A DNA stretch of 64,000 bases from Pinus tabuliformis (lineage: Eukaryota > Streptophyta > Pinopsida > Pinales > Pinaceae), in NCBI GenBank assembly GCA_031772625.1, contig CM062804.1, forward strand, positions 1,018,200,514 to 1,018,264,513, in the 5' to 3' direction. The notes under the pieces are model-generated. The model saw nothing but the letters and a program-made list of their open reading frames with translations. It searched no databases and was not told the origin of the DNA. The translations under genes and the position numbers were made by a program. Numbering within the stretch: position 1 is the stretch's first letter; each line of letters opens with the position of its first letter. Of this stretch, positions 9,961 to 20,729 are shown in pieces.

Positions 9961-12030
9961 CAACACCATTGTTTTTCCTAGTTTGGGTGTGCTCAAGCCA
10001 ATTAGGGCTCAGTTGTCTGTTTGCTTACTGTTGCTGTGTAGTCTATTCCTGTAGGAACTTGAATTGTAAGTTTGGTCAGTTTCTTCAGACTGTTTTTTAT
10101 TTTTTCTTGAAATCTTTTATATACGTTGTTTTTCTTGTTTATAGAAGCATATATACGCATGTTTCCTTAACTTAAACCACGCATACGTAGGTTTCCTTAG
10201 GCACAGTCGCATATACACGCAACTGTACATCGATACAGTCGCGTATATCTTGCAATTTTCAAGATTTTTTAAATCTTTTTGTCTCTAAAGGTTTGTATTC
10301 TAGTTTGATTCACTCCTGAACAGTTACTTTCCAGTGTCAATTGTTAGTTTTACAACAAGTATCTGATTTCAAATTCTCTCTGATTGTGAGAAGTGTTGGT
10401 CTTTTTTTTGTTTTTGCAAGCATCATCGTTTTTTGTTTAAGCACGCAAGATTTCTTGCTGGGAATCTTGGCTCCTCTGATTCATCAGGGCAGGAAGATTG
10501 ATATCAATCTTTGTGTTAAATCTTGTTTTTGGTGACTTTTTTGTTTGCTTGACAAAACTGCTTTTTGTGACCATCTACTTTTCTTGTTTCATGAAAGTTG
10601 TTGATTGGCACTTTCTTGAAAATTGTCTTTTTGATCTTTTGGTCTTTGTTGCCAAAGCTTTCATTCCTGCTTTCGATTGTTAAGTGCATATTTAAACACA
10701 TTTCTTTTTGTTGAGTTTTCATCCATTGTGTATTGTCAACTTGCAAAAGTGTTTGTTGCCTATTCTTCAATCATAAAGTTTCAATCTTGTTGAGAGCATT
10801 TTTGAAAGGACATTTTTGCTTTTTCTTTTGAAGAAAACTTTTTGAAAAACTTGGTTTTGCTTTCTTGAGATTTGTTTTGATTTGGTTTCCTTTTAGTGAA
10901 TGAAAGTGCATTTTTGTTTGTCTTGAAACTTGTTTTTAGTGTTTAGACGAAATGAATGGTAGCAACTCATATTCCATCTAAACATTTTAAGTGGAAAAAT
11001 AAAAATTGATAAACAAGTAACTTTCATTTCTTGATTTAGAGTAGTCTTAAGTCTTGCATCAGCATGTACTCATTGCATTAGGATAGATTTGCACATCTTT
11101 TTAGGCATCCATAGCTTTGTTAACTTTTGTGAGTGTGAAGCGTGAGTAAAAGAGAAGAAAAGAAAATTTGTTGTTTTTCTTGAAGTTCCTCTGAACCCTG
11201 TAGAAATTTCTTTTCATCGAAAAACAAAAACAAGTGCATTTGCATGTAGTTTGGTTTTTATTAATTTATTTTGCGTCAAAACACCACTAGTTTCACTTCC
11301 ACTTATCCCTTGACTTAAAGAACAACCCATTTAAAAACAAGCGCTAACTAAATATACTAGAACTTTTTATAATTGTCAAGTTAGACACGCCAACAAGTTT
11401 TAGGATATTTTAGGGCCTTGGATTACGCGAGTGGAGAGATAACTCTCCAAGGCCATTTAAACTATCAAACATAGCAGTATGAATAGTGAGTGAAAATCAA
11501 ATAGCATCAGGAAGACTAGGAAAGCTCCAGATTTGGCAGTTAAGCACGAGGGTTTTTGAAGATAGGGAAGAGAGATACTCCCTCTCCTACTTGTCCGATC
11601 TTACATCACGACTGTTCTGCCTGGATTCTACAACGATTTGGTATCCATAGTTGCTACTCCTAGGGATCTACACAGGTGGCTGCGGAGGGGAATCTCGTGG
11701 CACCACTCTCAACGGTACTACTGGAGGGCATCCTTGCGAAGCTTGGGGGCTTGCACTGGCGTAGGCTATTGTTAGGAGGTTAACGTAACTTCCTTTGTTA
11801 CCTTCACTAATAAGACTGGGCCATCATTATCCCAGACTATCTTCGGAAGTCCCCTTAATTCACTTTCTCATATTTTGGTGTCCGGTCCTAATCACCCGGA
11901 GTGGAAATACTTGGAAGTTGTTTGAATAGCTAATATCTTTTAGGGACTTTATAGTGTGTGCTCTGTGCTCTTAGTTGGCCTAGCTTTCAATTTTTTGAGT
12001 CTTTAGTTAGATCTTAATAAAAAATTCAAA
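9961..12030 (+). other. Leader of element A
   Basis: A 2.07-kb untranslated leader between primer site and gag. Open frames here (for example 9855-10175 and 10341-10683) are not kept in element B and look incidental. It contains a cluster of CGCATATACACGC/CGCGTATA words at 10156-10250 and a conserved stem-loop at 11414-11454. The last 500 bases align well with the element B leader (about 34090-34640). Confidence 0.7.
11414..11454 (+). promoter_or_regulatory. Conserved leader stem-loop, element A
   Basis: Arms GGCCTTGGA and TCCAAGGCC pair perfectly. Inside them, GGAGAG-ATAA-CTCTCC forms a second hairpin that shares bases with the outer right arm, so the two folds are alternatives. The same arrangement is present in element B. 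Position before gag suggests a packaging, dimerisation or translation role; this is inference. Confidence 0.6.
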
Positions 12031-14180
12031 GTGGTTGACCGATCACCTAGACGGTCTCGAAGACTTCGTGGTCTTTCACCACCAAGTTTAGAGCCTTCTC
12101 CTAGAAGGCGCAGAGGTAATACTGCTGGTGGGTTTCATCCCACGGCAGCTGACGCATCGGGGATTGATCCTCCTCTCAGGGGCATTAGTGTTCAAGTAAG
12201 CCCTAGCACTTCCGCAGAACAAGAGAGGAACACTCCAGTTCTTTCTCGAGTTCTCTTTCAAACAGAGAATAACATAGAGGTAGAATAACTCTCAGAGTCG
12301 TTAGCAGCTCCGAATCCTCCACTACCATCTAGCTATCTGGAAGTATTACAATATGTTAGGACTCCGACGCATAGACCGTCAAGTCCAGGTTATACTATGC
12401 ACTTACCATCAATGACCACTACTGGAAGCATGGCTTCTACTACAAGTGCTACAATTATGCAGACTCCAACATCAGTACAAGGGGGAGGAATGATTTCCAT
12501 CTCCTCTGCTTCTTTGTTTGGGTCTTTTGCTAGCACATCTCTAGTTGGGTCTACCTCCATTCCTTCCATGAGTGGAAATTCCCAAACAAATGCTTTTAGT
12601 TCTAGATTCTTCCGATTTGGCACCCATTCTCAGGGTATTCCATCAGTTACGTTTAGTGCCGCCACATCCATGATGGGTGGATCGGCTTCATTCTAGGGTT
12701 TTCCTTTTGGAAGTGTTCATATACCACATTCCAACCCGACAGTAGGATCTATGCCTTTTTCTTCTACAAGACAAAGCAGCAATCCTTTTCAAGGTTGGAC
12801 TAACCCTGCGGTTAGTGGCATGGGAACTGGGAATCCGTTTCTTGGCCAACAAGGGAATAGGTCGTACTCCACAGTTAATTTGTTTCAAAGTATTCCTCCT
12901 TTAGCTTCTTCTTGGAATCCTTATCAGGGGATGTCAACTCCTTATAATCCTTTAGGAGGAAGCTTCGCCGGTTATGGAGGTTTTGTGGCTGGACTTGGTC
13001 AAACTCCAAATTTTGCTGGATCACAAGGCTTGCCTTTTGGTTCAGCTGGTTCTACTGGATACTTCGGGCAGCCTAGTGCCTTCCAAAATCCAGGCCAATC
13101 TTTTCAGAACTTTGGGAGCTCTGCCCAGTCTGGGTGGAATCCCCAAGGTCCTCCTAGGCTTCCGTTTCTGGCAACTTTGAACTTGCCAGATCTCACTAAA
13201 TTAACAAACGATCCAATCAAATACAGTCCAGCATGGCCTCCGGTCCCAACCAAACTCCCTTCGGACATTCCAAAATTCAAAGGGAAGAGCGGTGAAGACC
13301 CAAGTGACCATGTAACCACATTCCATTTGTGGTGCTCATCTAACTCCCTTATCGATGACTCAGTTAGGTTGAGACTTTTTCAATGCACCTTGATTGGTAA
13401 TGCAGCCAAATGGTATATAGAGTTGCTGGGGGGCAGCTTTACATCCTTTTCTGACTTAGCTAATGTTTTCTTAAATCATTTCCAGTTGCCTGTCCATTAT
13501 GATGCCGGAACTGAACTTCTGGCCAATTTTCGTCAGGACACGACAACTCACATTTCTGATCATATTCAGGAATGGAGACGGAGAAAGAGGCTCATTAAAG
13601 CTGAAATTCCTCTAGAGTACTGTCTTGAATGGTTTTTGAAATCTTTACAACCTGAGATCTCTAAGGATGTCTCCATGTCCAGAGTCTATTCTGAGGAGCA
13701 AGCCATTTTTAGGGCCCAACAATTAGAATTGATCTACTCTCAGTCTGGGATCCTACAAAAATATTTGCCAGATGCTCCTGGGTCTAAGGTTGATATAGCC
13801 AAGTCAAAGCTAGGTCCCCATGTGGATGGTATCGTTGGATCGGTAGACACAAATGCGGTGAACTTGTTGAGCCAATTGCAGTAGTTGTCTTTGCAAACTG
13901 CTCCTAACAACCAAGTCACATCGTCTAACCCTCCAGCTTCCCAACCCTCTTCTATTAATTCTGTCCAATCCAACCCCAAAGGAAATCAAAATTCCAATGG
14001 GAAGAAGAAAGGAAAAGGTAAGAAAAAGAGTCAAGATGGGAAGACTGATGCAATTAATCCTGGCAATAATGCTGGTGGTGGTAGAAATGAGTCTAAAAAG
14101 AAAGTCAAGTTTCCATGAAAGTTATGCAGTGGACACCATTTAACTCACCTCTGCCCCAAGATTGAAGACGCTCAACGCTT
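12031..14180 (+). pseudogene. gag: gag of element A
   Basis: Capsid/nucleocapsid polyprotein region. An Arg/Pro-rich start (DRSPRRSRRLRGLSPPS) is followed by a long Ser/Gly/Phe/Gln-rich stretch, a capsid-like helical domain (about 13250-13760; VTTFHLWCSSNSLIDDSVRL, AAKWYIELLGGS, LNHFQLPV), and a Lys-rich tail. The tail precedes a zinc knuckle (KLCSGHHLTHLCPK, 14119 onward) whose first Cys codon is now TGA at 14116. In-frame stops stand at 12286, 12694, 13882 and 14116; element B has CAG at the equivalents of 12694 and 13882. There is no ATG at the apparent start: A has GTG and B has TTG, so the true start codon was lost or lies elsewhere. No frameshift is needed. Confidence 0.8.
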
Positions 14181-15261
14181 GTTAGGGCAGCAAGGGACTT
14201 CTAGTTCTCAGGCTGTGTTAACCAACCCTTTTCCCCAAGGGCAACAACTTCTTGCTGGCATGAGTTCAAATCCTGGAACCTTCGCAGGGGGCAAGAAGGA
14301 AGGGGAAAAGTCATCAAATGTTTTCATGACAAGTTCCAATGTCCATGTTGCCACTCAGTCACGTGATTACGGTGAAGCCAAAACTTCCAAGGACAAGACT
14401 GCTCCTGGAAATACTGACCTTCATATTGAGCGACCCCCTGTCAACACTATACCACGGATATTGAAAGGTTCCGCTAAACGCGCGACTATTAATCTTAATG
14501 CTAGGGCCACTCAGAACTACTCCATTGTTGAGGATCTGGCTCAGAGTCCGTGCACCATGTCCGCTTTAGAGGTTCTCTAGTCGTGTCTGGCTCAACGAAG
14601 TGCTTTACTTTCTGCAATTGGGGCAGTTGATCCAACTAACTCTTTAGTGCTCACTTTCGACATGTTAAATGTCAAAAAGCGACTCCCTCATCATATGGCT
14701 TTCCAAATAAAGTCTACATACCGGAAAATTAACATTTTTCGTACCATTAGTGATGAAGGAGCTTCCACGTGCGTTATGTCGATGTCATGTTGGAAGGTTA
14801 TTGGATCACCTTCGGTTGTTCCTTCACCTACCGTCCTAACTTCATTTGATGGACACTCTCATAAGCCACATGGGATTATCCCGGCCTTTCCTATATGTGT
14901 TGGGGGGAAGTTCATCAATATTGAAGTAGAAGTCATTGATGCTAACCTAGATTACAATCTCCTCTTAGGAAGTAACTGGGTATACGAAATGGATGCCGTT
15001 GTTTCGACTCTGTTTCATGTCATCTTCTTTCCTCATGACGGGAAAATTGTTAAGGTTGATCAATTGGATTATTGTCCGGTCGATCCTCAAGCAACTTCTA
15101 ACTCTACTGTTCCTTTAGTGGATAACCCTCATCCTCCTACTAAGAATTTAGGAGTTGGGATGTATTCTTCATTGATGGGTACCTTTGGTTTTCCCTCTCC
15201 TGTCACTAGAATCAATGTCGTTTCATCATCTAAGGAGTCTCCTCAAGAAGAGTTCTTCTGA
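14181..15261 (+). pseudogene. Linker and aspartic protease of element A
   Basis: Same frame as gag. After a Ser/Asn-rich linker comes a retropepsin-like domain with the active-site motif DEGAS (about 14752-14766), then CVMSMSCW and later NYNLLLGSNWVYEMDAVV, the usual LLG motif near the end of the protease. A stop at 14578 replaces CAG in element B. The TGA at 15259 stands opposite CAA in B, consistent with an ancestral CGA codon deaminated on opposite strands in the two copies. Element B keeps the same motif. Confidence 0.75.
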
Positions 15262-15288
15262 ACTCATTCTTTTTCAGACCCTTGGACC

Positions 15289-16563
15289 TTGCCTTCACCT
15301 AGAACCACATTAGATAAAGGACAAGTAAATGGAATGGCATTCCCTATGTCTACAGCTGAGCTGAGATACCAGTCTATCGTTGACTCTGCAGACGACCACT
15401 CTACTCCTTTTTCTGAGGAGGAGCTAGATGGTGATGTGGCCCTGGCCTGGACCCTTGATTCTACCTCTGCCCTGGACTGCTTAGATATGGTTTTACCGTC
15501 TGAAGAAGCAATCCTCGAAGTAATGATGGGTGTAGATCGTCCTTGGGAAGACTTACACCATCGTTCATATTTTCTTCCTCCATTGCAGGAAGTAGAGTCT
15601 AGGTTCTCCGAGCTCTTTGCTAGTGATGTTTGTACGATATCAAATCCTTTTTCTCCAGCACACTTTCGTGCCGAAGTTAATATGTCAGTGATTTCTAAAA
15701 TGATATCTATAAACATCTCTAGGTACCCTAATGTAATCGAGAATATCTTCATCGGAATCGAATGTTCCCCTAAAGAAATTCAATTTTACACCGACCTTTT
15801 CAAGGAATTTCAAGATGTATTCACTCGGTCTTATGAAGAAATGCCTGGCATTGATCCATCCATAGTTCAACATGAGATCAAGACGTATGAAAATGCCAAA
15901 CCGGTTTTTCAAAGGCTTCGACTGGTTAATCCTAGGAAAGTAGCAACTATTAAAGCTAAAGTAGAGAAGCTGCTCAAGGTGGGTTTTATATACCCTGTTC
16001 CTCTTACAGATTGGGTTTCTAATCCAGTCCTTGTGGATAAAAAGCAAGGAAAAATCCTAGTATGCATCGATTTTAGGGACATAAACAAGGCTTGTCTGAA
16101 AGATAATTACCCCACGCCATTCATTGATTAGATTATTGACGAGTGTGTGGGTAATGAGATTTTTTCCTTCATGGATGGTTTTTCCGGTTATAATCAAATT
16201 TCTATCCATCCTGAAGATCAACATAAGATAGCCTTTATATGTCCCTGGGGTACCTTTGCATACAGAAAGATGCCTTTTGGTCTTAAAAATGTTGGAGCCA
16301 CTTTTCAGCAGGCCATGTCATATGCTTTCCATGACATTAAACATATCATCAAAGTGTACTTGGATGATCTCGCTGCTCGCTCTCGAAAGAGAACTGATCA
16401 CCCTAGTCATCTTCGACTGGTTTTTGAGCGATGTCATTTTTATAAAATCCGGTTGAATCCCAATAAGTGCGTTTTCGCGGTTACGTCTAGTCGGTTATTA
16501 GGGTTCATTATGTCAAATGAAGGGATTCGGGTCGATCCCTTCAAGGTTGAGGCAATAGTTTAG
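15289..16563 (+). pseudogene. Reverse transcriptase of element A
   Basis: RT domain in the gag frame. An N-terminal spacer rich in acidic and Ser residues is followed from about 15780 by recognisable RT blocks: a hairpin region (KVEKLLKVGFIYPV), VDKKQGKILVCIDFRDINKA, FMDGFSGYNQISIHPEDQHK, FAYRKMPFGLKNVGATFQ, and the catalytic VYLDDL at about 16354. Stops are at 16129 (between FID and IID) and 16561, both TAG where Gln is expected. The whole of this domain is deleted from element B. Confidence 0.88.
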
Positions 16564-17301
16564 CTGCCTCCCCCGTCCTCAATTTGACAACTTCAAAGTC
16601 TTCAAGGGAAGGCTAATTTCCTAAGACGTTTTATAGCGAACTATGCCGAGATCACTAAAGGGTTTATGCGTTTTCTACGCAAAGGAGTTCCATTTGTATG
16701 GGATGACTTTGTATAGCAGTCGTTCGATGCTTTGATAAAGGCATTAGTCTTTGCCCCGCTTTTGAGTCCACCCGATTATGGTAGGGACTTCCTTTTATAG
16801 CTCGTTGTAGCAAAATCAACCATTGGTATGGTTCTCGTTCAAGAAGATGATGCTCTCATAGAGCATGTGATTTATTATTTGATCTGAAGCTTGATAGGTC
16901 CTGAACTTCGCTATTCTCTAGTTGAGAAGTTGGCCTTGGCAGTTGTCCATGCTGTCCAGTAGCTCCGCCATTATATATTGCTACACAAAACTTTTGTCTT
17001 AGCAGCGGTCAATCCATTTTAGTTTGTCCTCAGTAGGTGAGTGATTGGGGGAAAATATAATCGATGGATAGTCATTTTACAAGAATTTGATCTCAAGTTC
17101 TTTTCCGCCAAGTCTAAGAAATCTATGGTTTTTGCCAAGCTAATTTCCGAGCTGCCTTGTGGAGAGGATACTATTTATGAGGAAATTTTTCCTGACGAAC
17201 ATTTATTCCTCATCTCTTCACTCGACCCTTGGTATGGAGATATCATTGTCTATCTCCAGAATTTGAAGTTTCCCTCTACTTTCTCCAAGGATGAACGTTG
17301 A
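16564..17301 (+). pseudogene. RNase H of element A, degenerate
   Basis: Connection and first RNase H domain, same frame. Landmarks are ANFLRRFIANYAEITKGF, DYGRDF, STIGMVLVQED, ELRYSLVEKLALAVVHA, and the segment ending GGKYNRW-IVILQEFDLKFF. The first catalytic Asp of the usual motif is not visible, and the Asp expected in VLAAVNPF is replaced by Ala. Decay of the original RNase H is typical where a second RNase H has been acquired. Stops: 16585, 16714, 16798, 16885, 16960, 17020, 17038 and 17299. Confidence 0.75.
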
Positions 17302-18474
17302 AAATTACGTCACCTGGCTAAAAATTATGTTATCATTGGTGATACATTATATCGTCGAGGGGTTGATTCAATCCTTTAGCGTTGTTTAACCTTATAGGAA
17401 GCAGAGTTAGTGCTAAATGACTGCCATAGTGGACCTTGTGGTGGTCATCTATCAAGGCTTGCTACAGCCCAGTGCATCTTGCGTGCCGACTATTTTTGGC
17501 CTTTGCTCTTTAAAGATTTTGTTGAAGTAGTCAAACGTTGTCACCCTTATCAAATCTATACTCGAAAGATTCGCGCACATCTAGCTCCTCTTTTTCCCAT
17601 TGTCACTGTCGGTCCCTTTACTAAGTGGGGTATTGATTTTACAACTTGTAATCTGCCTTCAGCGGCGAATCACAGGTACATTATCGTGGATGTAGACTAC
17701 TTTACGAAGTGGGTCAAGGCCATGCCCACTTATAAAAACGATAGTGACACGACAACATTGTTCCTTTTTAATCAGATTATCTCAAGGTTCGTTATCCCGA
17801 GAGAGAATGTCACTGATCATGGCAGTCATTTCTAGAATCAACTGATGGTTGAATTGGCTCTCAAATTGGGTTTCCGGTAGGAGCATTTGTCTCCTTATTA
17901 TCCTTAGGCCAATGGACAGGTCAAGGCAGTCAACAAAACTCTTAAGACGATCCTACAATGGACAATCAACAAAAATCAGTCCAATTGGCATCTTATGTTG
18001 TATCTGGCTCTTTGGGCATACCGGACTTCCGTGAAGACTACTATTGGTTTTATACCTTTTCAGTTAGTTTATGGGATGGAATCTATCTTCCCTATTGAAT
18101 GTGAAATTCCATCTCTTAAGTTAGTTGTTGAGCTCCTTCCAGAGACTTTGAGTCTCGAAGAGTGCCTCCTTCATTTGGAACATCTCGATGAGCAGTGTCA
18201 AGATGCCGCCACGATGAATGAGGCTCATAAGAAAAGGGTTAAAACATAGTATGATAAAGTTTTCCGCCCTCGAGTCTTTTCTGAAGGTGACCTTGTCTTG
18301 GTCTATGACCAAGATAAGGACACCTTGGGGGCAGGCAAGTTTAAGCCTATGTGGTACGGTCCCTTCATTATTAAACGAGTTTTAGAAAAAGGGTTGTACG
18401 AGTTAATCAATTTTGAGGGAAACAAGTTAGTGGAGCCTCGAAATGGGCTCTACCTAAAGAAGTACTTTGCTTAA
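17302..18474 (+). pseudogene. Integrase of element A
   Basis: Same frame. The zinc-binding HHCC part is visible (CHSGPCGGHLSRLATAQ then KRCHPYQIY), with the last Cys changed to Tyr. The core has GIDFT and VTDHGSHF as the first two Asp motifs. The third acidic residue, normally in an NGQVEA-type motif, is Lys here (NGQVKAVNKTLK). The C-terminal part reads FSEGDLVLVYDQDKDTLG, KFKPMWYGPF and ends KKYFA with TAA at 18472. Stops are at 17377, 17395, 17833, 17878, 17905 and 18247. No chromodomain is seen. Confidence 0.82.
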
Positions 18475-18571
18475 GTAGGATTTAGGCAATGGCTTCTTTG
18501 TACATTATGTATATTTGTACACATCTCATTGAGAGTTTTGGATATCAAAACTTTTTGGTTTGCTATGGCAG
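18475..18571 (+). promoter_or_regulatory. Putative 3' splice site before the second RNase H
   Basis: Between the integrase stop and the second RNase H, both copies keep a T-rich stretch ending in a CAG acceptor: 'ttggtttgctatggcag' in A and 'tttgatctgctttggcag' in B. Neither copy has a convincing ATG for the following frame. Splicing from an upstream donor would explain how aRNH is expressed. The donor is not identified. Confidence 0.45.
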
Positions 18572-18943
18572 GTGTTGATAGATGACTTGGTCTATTTTGG
18601 GTTCGCCGATGGTGCTAGTCGGCACACTAGGAATCTCACTTCCGCAGCTTGGGTACTCTACTATCCAACTGGTCAATTGATGGTATCAAGGGGTGTATGC
18701 ATTGGTCCTGCTTCAAATAATATGGCTGAGTATACTACCATCATTAATTTACTATCCGAGGAAATTTCTTTTGGAATCGACTTGTTAGTAGTTTATCTTG
18801 ATTCACAATTGATAGTGTCACAATTAAACAACATTTATCGGGTAAGGGATCCATGTTTATATCACCAGTATTTAAGGGTGAGGTTGTTGCAAAGATCATT
18901 TACTTATATTAATTACTTGCACATCAATCATTCATCACAATGA
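18572..18943 (+). pseudogene. Second RNase H (aRNH) of element A, after integrase
   Basis: An archaeal/plant-type RNase H in a different frame from gag-pol. The motifs are FADGAS (first Asp), NNMAEY (Glu) and VYLDSQLIVSQLN (second Asp). Element B continues HIPRSDNSLADSVAN with the last Asp. In A about 60 bases are missing between 'ttgcacat' and 'cattcatca', which removes that last motif. In Tat-group elements the extra RNase H is normally between RT/RNase H and integrase; here it follows integrase. Its persistence in element B, which has lost RT and integrase, suggests it matters to the family. Confidence 0.8.
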
Positions 18944-18970
18944 AATCAAGCATCAAAAAGTCGAACTGTA

Positions 18971-18971
<1 letters not shown>

Positions 18972-19046
<75 letters not shown>
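18972..19046. repeat. (TA)n microsatellite
   Basis: About 75 bases of uninterrupted TA repeats in the gap between the convergent aRNH and PMD genes of element A. Element B has no such array at the matching place. Confidence 0.95.
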
Positions 19047-19047
<1 letters not shown>

Positions 19048-20420
19048 TAAAACATCTCGAGTGTACATAAGTCTATCCAAAAAATATACAAAATTGGGAC
19101 TCAAATGCCCATAATCATGTCTGGTATATCTAATGCCCTGGCTTAGGATGAGTGGCTAAGTAGGTAGCTATCGCATTGGCTACACGCCTAAAAGTGCGAA
19201 CCCAGTCACGTGGCATGCCAACCACATGATGCTGCATATCCTCAGGAAGGTCCTCTATGGCAGCCATCGGTACTCGGTGAGTTAGTCTCACCAAGTGTCA
19301 TTGAACTGTATGTAGAAGTCGTTCTGTATCAGCAGCTGCCTCTTCGGCTCCTCGGCCGCGCCGTCCATGCCGCGGGAACCCATCTGGTCATACCGGCCCA
19401 ATATCTGGAACATGATCATCATATTAGTCATTTGAATCCCATCAAAAACATTTTTAAAAATTCATTATTATATTTGAAAAATCCAAAAAAAATCATAAAA
19501 TTAAAAATACTTACCAATGTTGCCCCATGTTGCGGTCGGTGGTAACGCTAGATCGGGATCTCCTCGGAAATCCAACCCAGCATAAGGGTAGTCATCTATG
19601 GTGATGATCTGCTGATCCCACCAGGAAAATAAGTCATCGACAAATGCAGTCCGTGGGATGTCCCCACCCCCTAGACGTTTCATCAGGTCAGCCCACCTAC
19701 CCATGTGTGGATCTCGTGGGGTGCTGATGGAAACTGCTATCCTAGGGTGGAGTGCAGGGACCCTCTCAGAAAAAGAAAGAACACATAATAGTCCCATATC
19801 TAAAGTTTTTGGTCTTAACTCTCTTGATGGAAGTGAGCTAGATTTTTAGGTTGGCTAGAAGAGGAGTACACTAGTCGAATATAGTGGTGAGACAGTCCAC
19901 CACCAAGCTCATGGTTAGCCGTGATGCCTGGTGCAGAGAAGCTGATCCGTTCACTCGAGCTATGGTGAACAGGATTATCCTTAGAGATAGACTCGCCACA
20001 TGTGTGATGGAAATTTGACTTCCAACCTTCTTTGGATGTCCCGGGCAATATATTTGTACATCGTCCTCGATTGAGAGACTGCTCCGTGTCCTGCCCTGGG
20101 AATGTACTACCTCTCCCCTTCGGGAAAGGCCTGTGATGAAATAGATATCTTCCACTTCTATCCTGAGTGGCATCTGGTAAATCATAAAGGCATCCTCCTC
20201 GATATTCCAGTAATCAATGAGCATCTCAAGCAGACGTGTGTTTTCTTTCATATTCGGCAGTTTGAAGAATTTAAGAAAACCACATCCCCGTAGGGCATCC
20301 AAAGCATCAGGATTGTTCATGACCTCATCATCCACTGTGGTATGCTCTCTTTCTCGCAAAGTGACTGGCATCCTGAAGAAAAAATGATTTTCAACCGTTA
20401 GTTTTTTTTGTTTAAAATGT

Positions 20421-20514
20421 TCGCGATGTATACGCGGGTCCCTTTACACACAGTCGCGTATAGGGCTCGCATGTATGCGGGTTTCATATTACCAACCCGC
20501 GTATATGCCGCGGT
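20421..20514. promoter_or_regulatory. CGCGTATA motif cluster and hairpin in PMD intron 1
   Basis: Repeated words TCGCGATGTATACGCGGGT, GTCGCGTATAGGG and CCCGCGTATATGCCGCGG. Within them GCATGTATGCGGGTT (20469-20483) and AACCCGCGTATATGC (20494-20508) form a 15-bp stem with two mismatches. Element B has the same stem at 28282-28296 and 28307-28321. Similar words lie in the LTR and the leader. CpG-dense motifs in a CpG-poor element suggest selection before the copies died. Confidence 0.55.
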
Positions 20515-20719
20515 GAAATTTTAGGCAAAAAATTCAACGGTAAAACATAAATTAAAAATTCTAAAACTAGTCACAATGGATTGCAAGATAAGTATAAGAG
20601 TTACTTGGGGATTTTGGAAGAATCTGAATGGTTGAATTTGGCATATGGAAAACTTGCTTCTTTTGCTCCACTTCTCTGCTCTCAAACTCAAATGGTGAAA
20701 ATGGTGAGTCCAAAAACTC

Positions 20720-20726
20720 TTTTATA
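20720..20726 (-). promoter_or_regulatory. TATA box of the antisense PMD gene, element A
   Basis: TATAAAA on the minus strand about 120 bases upstream of the first donor. Element B has TATAAAA at the equivalent place (28064-28070), followed in both copies by 'ttttggactcaccattt' or 'tttttgactcaccattt'. Conservation in place supports a real promoter. Confidence 0.55.
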
Positions 20727-20729
20727 GGT

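Larger units (their letters stand above)
19130..20726 (-). pseudogene. Antisense PMD-like gene of element A, with introns
   Basis: A transcription unit opposite to gag-pol. TATAAAA at 20726-20720 is followed by a non-coding first exon, donor AA|GTAAC at 20604, and acceptor TTCTTCAG at 20373. The PMD exon starts at ATG 20371 and runs to donor ATTG|GTAAGT at 19514. A short intron ends at TTCCAG (19405), and the last exon stops at 19130. The protein shows the plant-mobile-domain pattern (aminotransferase-like family): ALRGCGFLKFFKL, RLLEMLIDYW, FMIYQMPLRIEVEDIYFITG, MGRWADLMKRLGG, DDLFSWWDQQIITIDDYPY. A frameshift near 19800 and several stops kill this copy. Element B keeps the same exon plan. 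Confidence 0.7.

Noticed and set aside
9855..10683. Several hydrophobic plus-strand frames in the element A leader
   Set aside because: T-rich sequence gives Phe/Leu-rich translations. They are not kept in element B.
13740..14034. Minus-strand frames over gag of element A, and 15264-16047 over protease and RT
   Set aside because: Antisense shadows of a well-identified gag-pol frame.
12031..18474. Use of TAG as a sense codon (code change or programmed readthrough) in element A
   Set aside because: Element B has CAG at three matching positions, and A also has TGA stops at probable CGA codons. C-to-T decay explains the pattern more simply.
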